Translations under genes and position numbers: made by a program
Notes under the pieces: generated by a model
What the model saw: only the letters and a program-made list of their open reading frames with translations
What the model was told of the DNA's origin: nothing
The model's database searches: none
Source: Anaerolineae bacterium
GTDB taxonomy: Bacteria; Chloroflexota; Anaerolineae; 4572-78; J111
Assembly: GCA_022071955.1 (NCBI GenBank)
Contig: JAJVIM010000004.1
Location: 186,001-250,000 of the forward strand
Direction of reading: 5' to 3'
DNA: 64,000 nt
Shown here: positions 33,610 to 42,414 of the stretch, piece by piece
Layout: each line of letters opens with the position of its first letter
Numbering within the stretch: position 1 is the first letter of the stretch

Positions 33610-33638
33610 TTGACCCACTAGGCCATTTGGCGTATAAT
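33610..33638 (+). promoter_or_regulatory. sigma-70-type promoter
   Basis: TTGACC (33610-33615), 17-base spacer, TATAAT (33633-33638), 32 bases before the start of the SecD-like gene. Confidence 0.75.
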
Positions 33639-33669
33639 CCTTTTGTATTCAATGGAAGGAGGCGCGCAG

Positions 33670-34395
33670 ATGAAACGGCAAATTGCTATTTTTACAGTGG
33701 CCTGGCTGCTGATTGCTCTGCTTGGGCTTTTGTATTTGCCGCGAATGGTGGCAAATGTTGCAGCATATCTGCCAGATGAAGTGGATGTGTTGGGAACCAC
33801 ATTCACGTTGCAGCCAATTGGCCAGCCGCTTTCTCCGGCAGAATTGCAGCAGGCACAGCGGGTTGTTGAAAACCGGCTCGAGCAGCTGAATCTGACCGGC
33901 AAATACAAAATTGTCGCCCAGCCAGAAGAAGACCAGCTTCAGGTTACGCTGCCCGATAACAACGAAACGCCGCGAATCATCAGCGTGATTACTCACGTGG
34001 GCAGGGTTGCGTTTGTGGACGGTGGGCTTGAGTCGCCGCCGCTGGGTGAACAGCTTGTGCTCAGCGCCGATCCTTCGGAGCAGTTGCCCCAGGTTGAGCC
34101 GCTGTTTACCGGCAACGATATTAGCACGGTCATCGGCCCCAACACAGATGCCGGCGACCTGTTTTACCAGATTCAGCTCAAACCGGCTGCAGCCGGCCGA
34201 TTTAACGTGTCGGCGGGGGGATATGTCTGTTTGGCGCTTGACTCAGTTGTAACTAACTGCTCAAAAATGTACCACTGGTCAAATGGCACCCTGGAAATTT
34301 TGCCAGACCTGGGCGAAGCGGGTCTCAGCCTGTCTGATGTGGGGATTTTTTTAGAGAGCGGCCCGCTGCCGGCCCCTTTTGAAGTGGTTAACTGA
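33670..34395 (+). CDS. orphan SecD P1-domain-like membrane protein
   Basis: 241 aa. ATG with AAGGAGG 8 bases upstream. One N-terminal transmembrane segment (about 5-25), then LSPAELQQAQRVVENRLEQL and LQVTLP, the recurring pattern of SecD P1 domains. The RND transmembrane core of SecD is absent, so it is a single-anchor extracytoplasmic protein. It may be a paralogue retained for a substrate-binding or chaperone-like job in the envelope. Not the complete translocase subunit. Confidence 0.6.
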   Translation: MKRQIAIFTVAWLLIALLGLLYLPRMVANVAAYLPDEVDVLGTTFTLQPIGQPLSPAELQQAQRVVENRLEQLNLTGKYKIVAQPEEDQLQVTLPDNNETPRIISVITHVGRVAFVDGGLESPPLGEQLVLSADPSEQLPQVEPLFTGNDISTVIGPNTDAGDLFYQIQLKPAAAGRFNVSAGGYVCLALDSVVTNCSKMYHWSNGTLEILPDLGEAGLSLSDVGIFLESGPLPAPFEVVN

Positions 34396-34415
34396 CAGCT
34401 TTGCCTGTTAGTCCG

Positions 34416-34448
34416 GCGGCGAGCCTGCGACAGCCTCGCCGCTTTTTT
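34416..34448 (+). terminator. intrinsic terminator
   Basis: GCGGCGAG (34416-34423), loop, CTCGCCGC (34435-34442), then six Ts. Follows the SecD-like gene and overlaps the end of the convergent KtrA-like gene. Confidence 0.8.
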
Positions 34449-35202
34449 ATTGGCGCAACCGTTCGCAGTCGGCGGTTTTGCCCAAAATTACCAGAATATC
34501 ATCTTCCAGCATTACCTCGGTGGCCGGCGGCGAAATAATGATCTGCTCGCCGCGTTTGATAGCAATCACCGCCAGGCCATACTGGTTGCGAATGTCTGCC
34601 TCGCGGAGCGATTTGCCGGCAAACTGGCCGGGAGTAACCATCTCCACAATGCCGGTGTCATCGGTCAGTTCCAGAAAATCAACAAAATCGATGGCCGCCA
34701 GCTTGCGCGCCAGCCGCACCCCGGCTTCGTGTTCCGGCAAAATTACCTGATCGGCGCCAACGCGGCTCAAAATTTCCTGCTGGGTTACCGTAGTCGCTTT
34801 GGTTACAACCCGGCGCACGCCCAGTTTGCGCAGCACCACCGTCGCCAGCAGGTTCGACTCAAAGTCTGAGCCAATGCAAACTACCCCGGTATCAAACATT
34901 TCCGCGCCTACTTCGCGCAGTGCATCGATACTGGTGGCGTCGAGCTGCACCACGTGGGGCAGATTTTGAGATACCATCTGAACGCGCTTCATATCGGCGT
35001 CAATCGCCAGTACATCGTGGCCGTAGGCGTTCAGGGTCATGGCCAGGCTGGTGCCAAAGCGACCCAGGCCAATCACAATAAACTCTCGGGCGTGGTTTGA
35101 ATTTTCCAGGGCGTGAGTCAAGCCGGTTTGACGGCGCGGCTGGGCCAGTTTTTTTATCCCTCCCAAAACCTGTTGAAACCACCATGTGGATTGTTTGGCC
35201 AT
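34447..35202 (-). CDS. KtrA/TrkA-like potassium uptake regulator
   Basis: 251 aa. An RCK N-domain with Rossmann motif VIGLGRFGTSLA, acidic end of strand 2 (IDAD) and the conserved GSDFESN segment. A TrkA-C domain (about residues 165-251) ends with EVMLEDDILVILG. It binds nucleotides and gates the KtrB-like channel encoded 15 bases upstream. Start ATG has GGGAGAAAC-type ribosome site. Confidence 0.9.
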   Translation of the reverse strand: MAKQSTWWFQQVLGGIKKLAQPRRQTGLTHALENSNHAREFIVIGLGRFGTSLAMTLNAYGHDVLAIDADMKRVQMVSQNLPHVVQLDATSIDALREVGAEMFDTGVVCIGSDFESNLLATVVLRKLGVRRVVTKATTVTQQEILSRVGADQVILPEHEAGVRLARKLAAIDFVDFLELTDDTGIVEMVTPGQFAGKSLREADIRNQYGLAVIAIKRGEQIIISPPATEVMLEDDILVILGKTADCERLRQ

Positions 35203-35217
35203 AGTTTCTCCCGTGGG

Positions 35218-36600
35218 TTAACCAATAATAATGCGTTCTTCCGGATAATGTATGAGAGTTTGTCGATGCCGTTGCGCCAGGGCAACCACCAGGGTGAGCG
35301 GGCCTAACCGGCCCCAGAACATGGTAAAGGCTATCAGCAGCCGGCTGAGCGTACCCAGGCCGGCGGTAATGCCCAGCGAGTAGCCGGTATTGGAAAAGGC
35401 GCTGACCACCTCAAAGGCAATAGAAAACAGATTGACCGGCTCCAGCAAAATAACCAGCAGGGTAATGCCGGTAACCAGCGCGGTAGAAACGGTGAGTACC
35501 GCCACCGCTTTTATAATAGTTTCAACCGGGATGGTGCGTTCAAAGATGCGTACATCGCTGTAGCCCAGCACCGTGGATTGCAGTGTAATCAGCACCACCG
35601 CCACCGTGCTCAACCCCACGCCGCCGCCCATCGAGGCCGGCGCGCCGCCAATAAACATCCACACAAACAGCATCAACTGGCTGCCTTCGCCCAGCAGGTC
35701 AACCGGAATCAGCGTTAGCCCGGCCGTGCGGCTGGAAACCACGGTAAAAAACGCCAGCACCAGATTTTTGCCGGTAAATATAAAGGGGATGGCCTGGCCA
35801 TCAATATAGGCTTCGTCGAATACCAGCAGAATGGTGCCCACAATTGACAACAGCAGGGTAAACGGCAACACAATTTTGGTGTGCAGCGACAGCCGCTGTT
35901 CGCGCGGCCAGGCCACAACATCGTACACCACGGTAATCCCCAACGTGCCGATGGTAATCAAAATGCTCAGCACAATCAGGATGGTCGGGTTTTCGCGGGT
36001 AAAAATCAGCGCCGGGTCATCGAAACCGGTGAACAGGTCAAAGCCGGCGTTGCAAAAGGCCGAAATCGCGTGGAATATGGAGTAATACAGCGCCGTTGGC
36101 CAATCCAGCACCTGCACGTATTGGGTAAACATAATTGCCGCCCCGGCCATTTCAACGGCAATGGTCGAAATAAAGACCACCAGCGTGAGCCGCACCAACC
36201 CGCCCCGGCCTTCAACCCCCAGCGTTTCTTTGAGCAAATTCCTTTCATACAGCGATACGCGCCGCCCGATCAATCGAAACAAAACCACAGACAGGATGAT
36301 AAAGCCCATCCCCCCAACTTGAATCAGCGACAGGATGACAATTTGGCCAAAAAGCGTGTAGGTGGCGTGGGTGGGCAGCACCACCAGCCCCGTTACCGTT
36401 GTGGCCGAAGTGGCGGTAAAGAGCGCCTCAACCCAGCCTACCTGATACGAACCGGTTGTTGAAACAGGCAGCCGCAGCAGCGCGGTGCCAATTAAAATGA
36501 TCACGGCAAAACCGGCCACCAGAATTTTTGAGCCTCGGGCCGGCGAAGGCATTTTCTTGTGTTCAAGATGATGTTGTCTGACTTGTTTGTAACTAATCAC
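35218..36600 (-). CDS. KtrB/TrkH-like potassium transporter subunit
   Basis: 460 aa. About ten hydrophobic segments and four pore-loop-like repeats: SATTVTGL, SAFCNAGF, SSRTAGLT and SAFSNTGY. Each carries the filter Gly or equivalent. It forms the ion path with the RCK regulator downstream. The GTG start is taken; an ATG at codon 17 (MPSPARGS) is a reasonable alternative. Confidence 0.9.
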   Translation of the reverse strand: MISYKQVRQHHLEHKKMPSPARGSKILVAGFAVIILIGTALLRLPVSTTGSYQVGWVEALFTATSATTVTGLVVLPTHATYTLFGQIVILSLIQVGGMGFIILSVVLFRLIGRRVSLYERNLLKETLGVEGRGGLVRLTLVVFISTIAVEMAGAAIMFTQYVQVLDWPTALYYSIFHAISAFCNAGFDLFTGFDDPALIFTRENPTILIVLSILITIGTLGITVVYDVVAWPREQRLSLHTKIVLPFTLLLSIVGTILLVFDEAYIDGQAIPFIFTGKNLVLAFFTVVSSRTAGLTLIPVDLLGEGSQLMLFVWMFIGGAPASMGGGVGLSTVAVVLITLQSTVLGYSDVRIFERTIPVETIIKAVAVLTVSTALVTGITLLVILLEPVNLFSIAFEVVSAFSNTGYSLGITAGLGTLSRLLIAFTMFWGRLGPLTLVVALAQRHRQTLIHYPEERIIIG

Positions 36601-36770
36601 TGGCTAAACCTTATCGGGTGAAGCAAAAAATTAAAACCGATGCATAATCTAACACAAGCACTATTTTCGGTCAATGTTTGGCAAGGCAATAATTGGCACG
36701 TCCCCCGATGCAAAATTACCGGTTTTAGCTGTAATCGGGGTAAAATTTGGCGAGTGGCCGGTAGTGAATA

Positions 36771-36812
36771 GCGAATGAACGAATCAGCGAAACAGAATGG
36801 AGTCCAAAACTG
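36771..36812 (+). repeat. dispersed intergenic repeat unit
   Basis: GAATGAACGAATCAGCGAA joined to GGAGTCCAAAACT. The first piece matches copies at 31.2-31.45 and 53.0 kb; the second matches one arm of a hairpin at 54399-54426. The tempting ATG at 36797 lies inside this repeat and is not used as a start. Confidence 0.6.
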
Positions 36813-36826
36813 GGGAAAAGGCCAAA

Positions 36827-38056
36827 ATGAGCACAGACAACGTTCACAACATCGATATTGCCATTATCGGCGGGGGGATTGTTGGGCTGGCCACTGCCCT
36901 GGCCCTGGTTGAGCGCCGCGTCAACGGGCTGCTGGTGCTTGAAGCCGAGCCGGAACTGGCCGCCCATCAAACCGGCCACAACAGCGGCGTTATCCATTCC
37001 GGGTTATATTACAAACCCGGTTCGCTCAAAGCCAAAAATTGCGTGGCCGGCCGCGAGGCGCTGTATCGCTTTTGCGCCGCACATCAAATTCCCCACGAGC
37101 GCTGTGGTAAAGTGGTGGTTGCTACCCGCCCGGACGAGATTCCCCGGCTGGATGATCTGGAAGCGCGGGGCCGGGCCAACGGCTTGCCGGGGTTGCGCCG
37201 GCTGCGGCCGGCCGAAATCCGCGAAATTGAACCGCACGCCGCCGGGATCGATGGGTTGTGGGTGCCAGCCACCGGCATCGTTGATTACCGGCAGGTGGCT
37301 GCCAAATACGCCGAACTGGTGCAGCAGGCCGGCGGCCAAATCCAAACCGGCGCGCGGCTGCTCGGTTGCCGGCGCGAGGCCAACATGCTGCGGCTGATCA
37401 CGTCGCGGGGTGAGGTGCGCTGCCGTTACCTTATTAACTGCGCCGGGCTGCAATCGGATCGTGTAGCCCGGCAGTGCGGGGTGTCGTCGGGGCTACGGAT
37501 TGTGCCGTTCAGGGGTGAATATTTTGAGCTGGCCTCCGAGAAACAGCACCTGGTTAAAAATTTGATCTACCCGGTGCCAGACCCCAAGTTTCCCTTTTTG
37601 GGCGTCCATTTTACGCGGATGATTCACGGCGGTATCGAAGCCGGCCCCAACGCGGTGCTGGCCTTTCGGCGGGAAGGCTACAGCCGGTTTAGTTTTTCTC
37701 TCCGCGATGCTGCCGCAATTTTGGGTTACGGCAGTTTTTGGGCGCTGGCCCGGCGGCACTGGCGCATGGGCCTGGGTGAATTTTATCGCTCGTTTAGCCG
37801 GCGCGCTTTTGTGCGGGCTTTGCAGCGCCTCATCCCGGAATTAACCCCCACCGACGTGCATCGCGCCGGAGCCGGGGTGCGCGCTCAGGCGCTGGAGGCC
37901 GGCGGCAAACTGGTCGATGACTTTCGGATTGTGCCGGCCCCGCGAATGATCCACGTGTTAAACGCGCCATCTCCGGCAGCCACCGCCTCGCTCAGTATTG
38001 GGCAGTACATTGCTCGTCTGGCCTCGGCGCAGTTTGAGCTGGGCGCAGACATCTGA
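36827..38056 (+). CDS. lhgO: LhgO-like L-2-hydroxyglutarate oxidase
   Basis: 409 aa. DAO-fold FAD protein: N-terminal IAIIGGGIVGLATALAL dinucleotide motif, then AAHQTGHNSGVIHSGLYY, which is characteristic of LhgO/YgaF-type oxidases. Substrate-side VHFTR and the C-terminal SPAATASLSIG fit the family. It oxidises L-2-hydroxyglutarate to 2-oxoglutarate, passing electrons to the membrane pool. Start MSTDNVHN was chosen because the in-frame ATG 10 codons upstream lies within a dispersed repeat. Confidence 0.85.
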   Translation: MSTDNVHNIDIAIIGGGIVGLATALALVERRVNGLLVLEAEPELAAHQTGHNSGVIHSGLYYKPGSLKAKNCVAGREALYRFCAAHQIPHERCGKVVVATRPDEIPRLDDLEARGRANGLPGLRRLRPAEIREIEPHAAGIDGLWVPATGIVDYRQVAAKYAELVQQAGGQIQTGARLLGCRREANMLRLITSRGEVRCRYLINCAGLQSDRVARQCGVSSGLRIVPFRGEYFELASEKQHLVKNLIYPVPDPKFPFLGVHFTRMIHGGIEAGPNAVLAFRREGYSRFSFSLRDAAAILGYGSFWALARRHWRMGLGEFYRSFSRRAFVRALQRLIPELTPTDVHRAGAGVRAQALEAGGKLVDDFRIVPAPRMIHVLNAPSPAATASLSIGQYIARLASAQFELGADI

Positions 38057-38120
38057 ATTTTTAACCCGACCCCATTTTGAGGGCGAGGGATTTTGGCCCC
38101 GGCCATTGTCAAGGTTTTAC

Positions 38121-38149
38121 TTTACCACTTTCCATAACTCTGTTATAAT
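38121..38149 (+). promoter_or_regulatory. sigma-70-like promoter
   Basis: TTTACC (38121-38126), 17-base spacer, TATAAT (38144-38149), about 50 bases before the zinc-ribbon gene. Confidence 0.6.
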
Positions 38150-38197
38150 GGGATTGTTCTTCTCGACCCAAACCCAACCCCAGGATAGAGGTCAGTT

Positions 38198-38899
38198 GTG
38201 GTTCAACTACTTCAACTTTACCAATTGCAGTCGCTCGATAGTGAAATAGACCAAATTTCTCACCAGTTGGCCACCATTGCCGCCCAATTGGGTGAAAGCG
38301 ATGCGCTCAAACAGGCCCGGGCCGGGGCTGAGGCGGCGCAGGTTCAACTCCGCAAATTGCAGGCCAAAATGCAGGATTTGGACCTGGAATTAAAGAGTTT
38401 GACCGCCAAAATTACAAATCAGGAAAAACTGTTATACAGCGGCCGGGCGCTCAGCGCCAAAGAGGCGGCCAATTTGCAGGACGAGGTGGCCTCGCTCAAG
38501 CGCTGGCAGAGCGACCGCGAAGAAAAGTTACTGGAAGCGATGGTCGAAGTTGAAGATGCCGACGCGGCGCTCGCGGCGGCGCGGGCCGGCCGGGAATCGA
38601 CGGAAGCCGACTGGCTGGCCCAGCAGAGCGGGCTGCAACAAACTCAGGGCGAGCTGCAAGACAGGCTGTCGGCCTTAAAAGAAAGGCGGCCTAACGCGGC
38701 GGAGAAAATCGATGCCGAGACGCTGCGCATTTATGAGAATCTGCGCAAAAAAAAGGCCGGCCGGGCCGTAGTTGCGGTAAAAAATGGCGTTTGCCAGGGC
38801 TGTGGAATGACCGCCTCGGCCAACAAGGTGCGGCAGGCTCGTTCCGGGACTGAACTGATGTATTGCGGCGCGTGTGGCCGCATTTTGTACGTACCGTAG
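38198..38899 (+). CDS. coiled-coil zinc-ribbon protein (DUF164/CT398-like)
   Basis: 233 aa. Residues 1-165 are long helices with heptad character (QLQSLDSEIDQISHQLATI and onward). Residues 195-230 carry CQGC and CGAC, a C4 zinc ribbon. This is the DUF164/CT398 architecture, widespread in bacteria with poorly defined envelope or flagellar-export roles. GTG start with GAGGTC upstream. The amidase gene follows 12 bases later. Confidence 0.8.
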   Translation: MVQLLQLYQLQSLDSEIDQISHQLATIAAQLGESDALKQARAGAEAAQVQLRKLQAKMQDLDLELKSLTAKITNQEKLLYSGRALSAKEAANLQDEVASLKRWQSDREEKLLEAMVEVEDADAALAAARAGRESTEADWLAQQSGLQQTQGELQDRLSALKERRPNAAEKIDAETLRIYENLRKKKAGRAVVAVKNGVCQGCGMTASANKVRQARSGTELMYCGACGRILYVP

Positions 38900-38911
38900 C
38901 AAGGAGAGGGT

Positions 38912-39886
38912 ATGGCGACTCGCAATGTGCAGTTCAATATTGATGATGCCGTATTTCAGGCGGCGGTAAACCGGGCCACCGGCGAGGGCAAAGATATTGG
39001 CCAGATTGTGGCCCAGTTTGTTAGCCAGTATGCCGCCGGAGCCACTGCCGGCGCACCGACAACCTACACAATTCAACGCGGCGATACCCTGGGCCGCGTT
39101 GCCGCCCGTTTTTACGGCGACGCCAGCAAATACCCGGTTATTCAACGCGCCAACAATATTGCCAACCCCAGCCGCATTTGGGTGGGCCAGGTGTTGATCA
39201 TTCCGCCGGTGGCTGGTGTTGCCCCGGCAACGCCGTCGGTTACCGCCCCACCGCCCGCGCCCGCGCCGGTTCCGGTAGCGCCGGCAACGCCGCCCCCGCC
39301 TGCGCCAGTTCCTGTTACGCCGGCAACACCGCCGGCCCCGGCTCCCGCCCCGGCTCCGGTCACGCCGGCTCCGGTCGGGGGAGCACCGGCCAAACCGGCG
39401 ATTCGCTGGGTGGGTTCGCCCAATTTTAACAACCGCCGCCGGCCCGATGATATTACCGGCATTGTCATTCATTCCACCGCCAACAATTCGCTGGAGCGGG
39501 TGGTCGAATGGTTTAATAACCCCACGGCTCAGGTGAGCGCTCACTACACCATTGGCAAAGATGGTGAAATTGTCCAGCATGTGCAGGATATTCATCGCGC
39601 CTGGCACGCCGGTCGCAGCGTTTGGAAAGGGCGTGAATCTTGCAACGATTACACAATTGGCATAGAATTAGTCAACCTCAACGATGGCGCGGATCCGTAC
39701 CCGGAAACGCAGCATCGGGCCAACGTGGGGTTGGTGGCCTATCTGGCCCAAAAATATAATATTAGCCCCGATGATATTATGGGCCATCTGGACATTGCCA
39801 TTCCACCTGGCCGCAAGTCTGACCCACGCGGATACGATCTGAATCGCCTGCGCAGTGAAGTGGCGACAATTTTGGGACGTCACTAA
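38912..39886 (+). CDS. LysM N-acetylmuramoyl-L-alanine amidase
   Basis: 324 aa. An N-terminal 50-residue segment, a LysM module (YTIQRGDTLGRVAARFYG, about 50-98), a Pro/Ala-rich linker of about 55 residues and an amidase_2 domain from about residue 165. Zinc ligands fit IVIHSTA, WHAGRS and GHLDI. No signal peptide is visible, which is odd for a wall enzyme and may mean non-classical release or a different start. AAGGAG lies before the ATG. Confidence 0.85.
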   Translation: MATRNVQFNIDDAVFQAAVNRATGEGKDIGQIVAQFVSQYAAGATAGAPTTYTIQRGDTLGRVAARFYGDASKYPVIQRANNIANPSRIWVGQVLIIPPVAGVAPATPSVTAPPPAPAPVPVAPATPPPPAPVPVTPATPPAPAPAPAPVTPAPVGGAPAKPAIRWVGSPNFNNRRRPDDITGIVIHSTANNSLERVVEWFNNPTAQVSAHYTIGKDGEIVQHVQDIHRAWHAGRSVWKGRESCNDYTIGIELVNLNDGADPYPETQHRANVGLVAYLAQKYNISPDDIMGHLDIAIPPGRKSDPRGYDLNRLRSEVATILGRH

Positions 39887-40264
39887 CCCGGAAAGTAGTT
39901 GATGCTGTATTTAAGTGTAACCCTCAGAATTCAATCCTGGTTGTTGTTTCCCCCGGCTTTAGGCTGCTGGACCTAACCCACTTTTAATTGCTGTTTTCAT
40001 ATGGGTGTTTGTTGCGTTTGCCCGCGCCAGTGCGGGGTAACACCCTTTTTCCTGTTTTATCACATTTACATAACCGTAAGTGTCTTTGGTTTTGGCCACC
40101 TTTTTGGTCTGCACGTGTTCCGTGATGCGTGTTGTATAAAAACACCCTTGTTTTACGGAACACATCACCCATATTGCTGACAAAAATAGTGGTGGCGAAA
40201 AACCTGTGACACCAATCATAATCACTTCGTACCAACCCTTATTCAATTTTTAGGAGAATATTTT
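39887..40264. other. 378-bp gap with conserved-looking hairpin
   Basis: No gene is supported here. GTGTTCCGT (40115-40123) pairs with ACGGAACAC (40155-40163), enclosing GTGTT-GTATAAA-AACAC, so a nested hairpin can form. It is a possible leader or operator of the aminotransferase gene that begins at 40265 with AGGAG upstream. A 95-residue minus-strand frame through the gap lacks coding character. Confidence 0.5.
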
Positions 40265-41602
40265 ATGGATACTTTATCAATCGCCGCCGAACGAATTATT
40301 ACCGAATTGCCCGGCCCCAAAGCGCAGGCGCTATTAGCCCGAGATGCCAAAGTTGTGTCGCCTTCGTATCCGCGCGATTATCCCTTTGTGATGGATTACG
40401 GCCACGGCGCCGAGGTTTGGGACGTGGACGGTAACCGGTTTATCGATTTTGCCGCCGGTATCGCTGTAACTTCAACCGGCCACGCCCACCCGGCTGTGGT
40501 GAACAGCATCAAACAAACCGCCGATAAATTTCTGCATATTTCATCAGATTATTACCACGAACACCAGGTAAAGCTGGGCGAAAAGCTCAACGAAGTTGCG
40601 CCGATGGATGAGCCGGTGATGACCTTTTTTGCCAACTCCGGCACCGAGGCCGTGGAAGGCGCGCTCAAACTGGCCCGCTACGTCACCGGCCGGCAGCGAT
40701 TCATCGGCTTTTTGGGCGGGTTTCACGGCCGCACCATGGGGTCGCTGGCGTTTACTTCCAGCAAATACACCCAGCAAGCCGGCTTTTTCCCCACCATGCC
40801 GGGCGTAACGCACGTTCCGTATCCCAACAACTATCGGCCTGTTTTGGCCGGGGCCGACCAGGGCGAAGCCGTGCTCAATTACATTGAAAACGTGCTGTTC
40901 AAAAGCATTGTCCCGGCCAAAGAAGTTGCCGGTATTTTGCTGGAGCCAATTCAGGGCGAAGGTGGCTACCTGGTGCCGCCGGACAGCTTTTTACCCGGCC
41001 TGCGTGAACTGTGCGACCGGCACGGCATCATGCTGATTGCCGACGAAGTGCAGAGTGGTGTGGGCCGCACCGGTAAAATGTGGGCAGTAGAACACTGGGG
41101 TGTGCAGCCCGATATTCTGACATCGGCCAAAGGGCTGGGGTCTGGTATGCCGATTGGGGCGGTGATTGCGCGGAAATCTATTATGGAGCAGTGGAAGCCG
41201 GGCGCGCACGGCAACACCTACGGCGGCAACCCGCTCTGCTGCGCCGCCGCGTTCACCACGCTTGAACTGGTGCAGCAGCACTACATGGCCAACGCCGCCA
41301 AAATGGGCAACTATCTGCTGGCCGAAATGAACCGGTTGGCCGAAAAATATGCCATCATTGGCCAGGTGCGGGGCAAAGGTTTGATGATTGGCATGGAATT
41401 TGTAGAAGACCGCCACAGCAAAAAGCCGGCCAAAGAGTTTGTGGCCAGCCTGATCCACGAGGCGTTTTACAACGGGCTGCTGCTGCTACCCTGCGGCGAA
41501 AGCACCATCCGTTTTATGCCGCCGCTGATGCTGCCTTTGGCGCTGGCCGAGGAAGCCATCGCGATTATTGACCACTCGATTGCGGCAGTAGCCAGCAAGT
41601 AA
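40265..41602 (+). CDS. class III aminotransferase (GABA/acetylornithine type)
   Basis: 445 aa. Class III motifs: FFANSGTEAVEGALKLAR, GFHGRTMGSLAFT, LLIADEVQSGVGRTG, with the PLP Lys in LTSAKGLGSGMPIG. It closely fits 4-aminobutyrate/5-aminovalerate-type transaminases. It converges on a polar amino-acid importer, so catabolism of imported amino acids is plausible. Confidence 0.85.
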   Translation: MDTLSIAAERIITELPGPKAQALLARDAKVVSPSYPRDYPFVMDYGHGAEVWDVDGNRFIDFAAGIAVTSTGHAHPAVVNSIKQTADKFLHISSDYYHEHQVKLGEKLNEVAPMDEPVMTFFANSGTEAVEGALKLARYVTGRQRFIGFLGGFHGRTMGSLAFTSSKYTQQAGFFPTMPGVTHVPYPNNYRPVLAGADQGEAVLNYIENVLFKSIVPAKEVAGILLEPIQGEGGYLVPPDSFLPGLRELCDRHGIMLIADEVQSGVGRTGKMWAVEHWGVQPDILTSAKGLGSGMPIGAVIARKSIMEQWKPGAHGNTYGGNPLCCAAAFTTLELVQQHYMANAAKMGNYLLAEMNRLAEKYAIIGQVRGKGLMIGMEFVEDRHSKKPAKEFVASLIHEAFYNGLLLLPCGESTIRFMPPLMLPLALAEEAIAIIDHSIAAVASK

Positions 41603-41610
41603 GCGAAAAA

Positions 41611-41647
41611 AAAAGCCCCGGCCAATCATCGGCCGGGGCTTTTTTTG
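41611..41647. terminator. two-way intrinsic terminator
   Basis: AGCCCCGGCC (41614-41623) with GGCCGGGGCT (41631-41640), A-run and T-run on either side. Serves the aminotransferase and the convergent importer operon. Confidence 0.9.
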
Positions 41648-41648
41648 T

Positions 41649-42401
41649 TTAGTGGTGCAAAATCTGGCTGAGGAATAACTTGGTGCGTTCGTGTTCCGGG
41701 TTGGCAAAAAAGTCGATGGGCGCTTTCTCTTCGACAATATTGCCCTGGTCAAAAAAGATCACCCGGTCGGCCACGTTGCGGGCAAAACCCATTTCGTGAG
41801 TCACAGCCATAATTGTCATGCCGGATTCGGCCAGCTCCTGCATTGCGTCGAGCACTTCTTTGATCATCTCCGGGTCAAGCGCCGAGGTTGGCTCATCAAA
41901 CAGCATAATTTTGGGCTGCATAGCCAGTGCCCGGGCAATAGCCACGCGCTGCTGCTGGCCGCCGGAAAGCTGCCCCGGAAATTTGTTGGCCTGTTCCGGG
42001 ATTTTTACCCGCTCAAGCTGTTTCATAGCTTCTTCTTCGGCCCGGTCCCGGCTCCATTTGCGCACGTTGATGGGCGCCAGGGTTACATTTTGCAGCACGG
42101 TGAGGTGCGGGAACAGGTTGAACTGCTGAAAAACCATACCCACTTCGCGCCGGATTTCCTGAATATTGCGCAGGTCGTTGTTCAGCTCGGTGCCGTCAAC
42201 TACAATGCGCCCTTTTTGATGCTCCTCCAGGCGGTTGATGGTCCGAATCCATGTCGATTTGCCGGAGCCCGACGGCCCAATGATGACCACCACTTCGCCT
42301 TCTTTCACCGAGGTACTCACTCCGCGCAGGGCATGAAACTCGCCGTACCATTTATGCACATCTTCGCAGATGATGATGTCTTTGTCAGATCGTTTTGCCA
42401 T
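41649..42401 (-). CDS. polar amino-acid ABC transporter ATPase
   Basis: 250 aa. Walker [10 protein letters not shown], signature [15 protein letters not shown], Walker [13 protein letters not shown] and H-loop VTHEMGFA, typical of GlnQ/AapP. Start chosen at MAKRSDKD, with GAGGAGAA upstream; the longer frame reaches back into the permease gene. Last gene of a binding protein-permease-permease-ATPase operon. Confidence 0.92.
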   Translation of the reverse strand: MAKRSDKDIIICEDVHKWYGEFHALRGVSTSVKEGEVVVIIGPSGSGKSTWIRTINRLEEHQKGRIVVDGTELNNDLRNIQEIRREVGMVFQQFNLFPHLTVLQNVTLAPINVRKWSRDRAEEEAMKQLERVKIPEQANKFPGQLSGGQQQRVAIARALAMQPKIMLFDEPTSALDPEMIKEVLDAMQELAESGMTIMAVTHEMGFARNVADRVIFFDQGNIVEEKAPIDFFANPEHERTKLFLSQILHH

Positions 42402-42414
42402 CAGTTCTTCTCCT

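Noticed and set aside
39959..40246. 95-residue minus-strand frame in the 378-bp gap
   Set aside because: Overlaps the hairpin, weak start, no domain.
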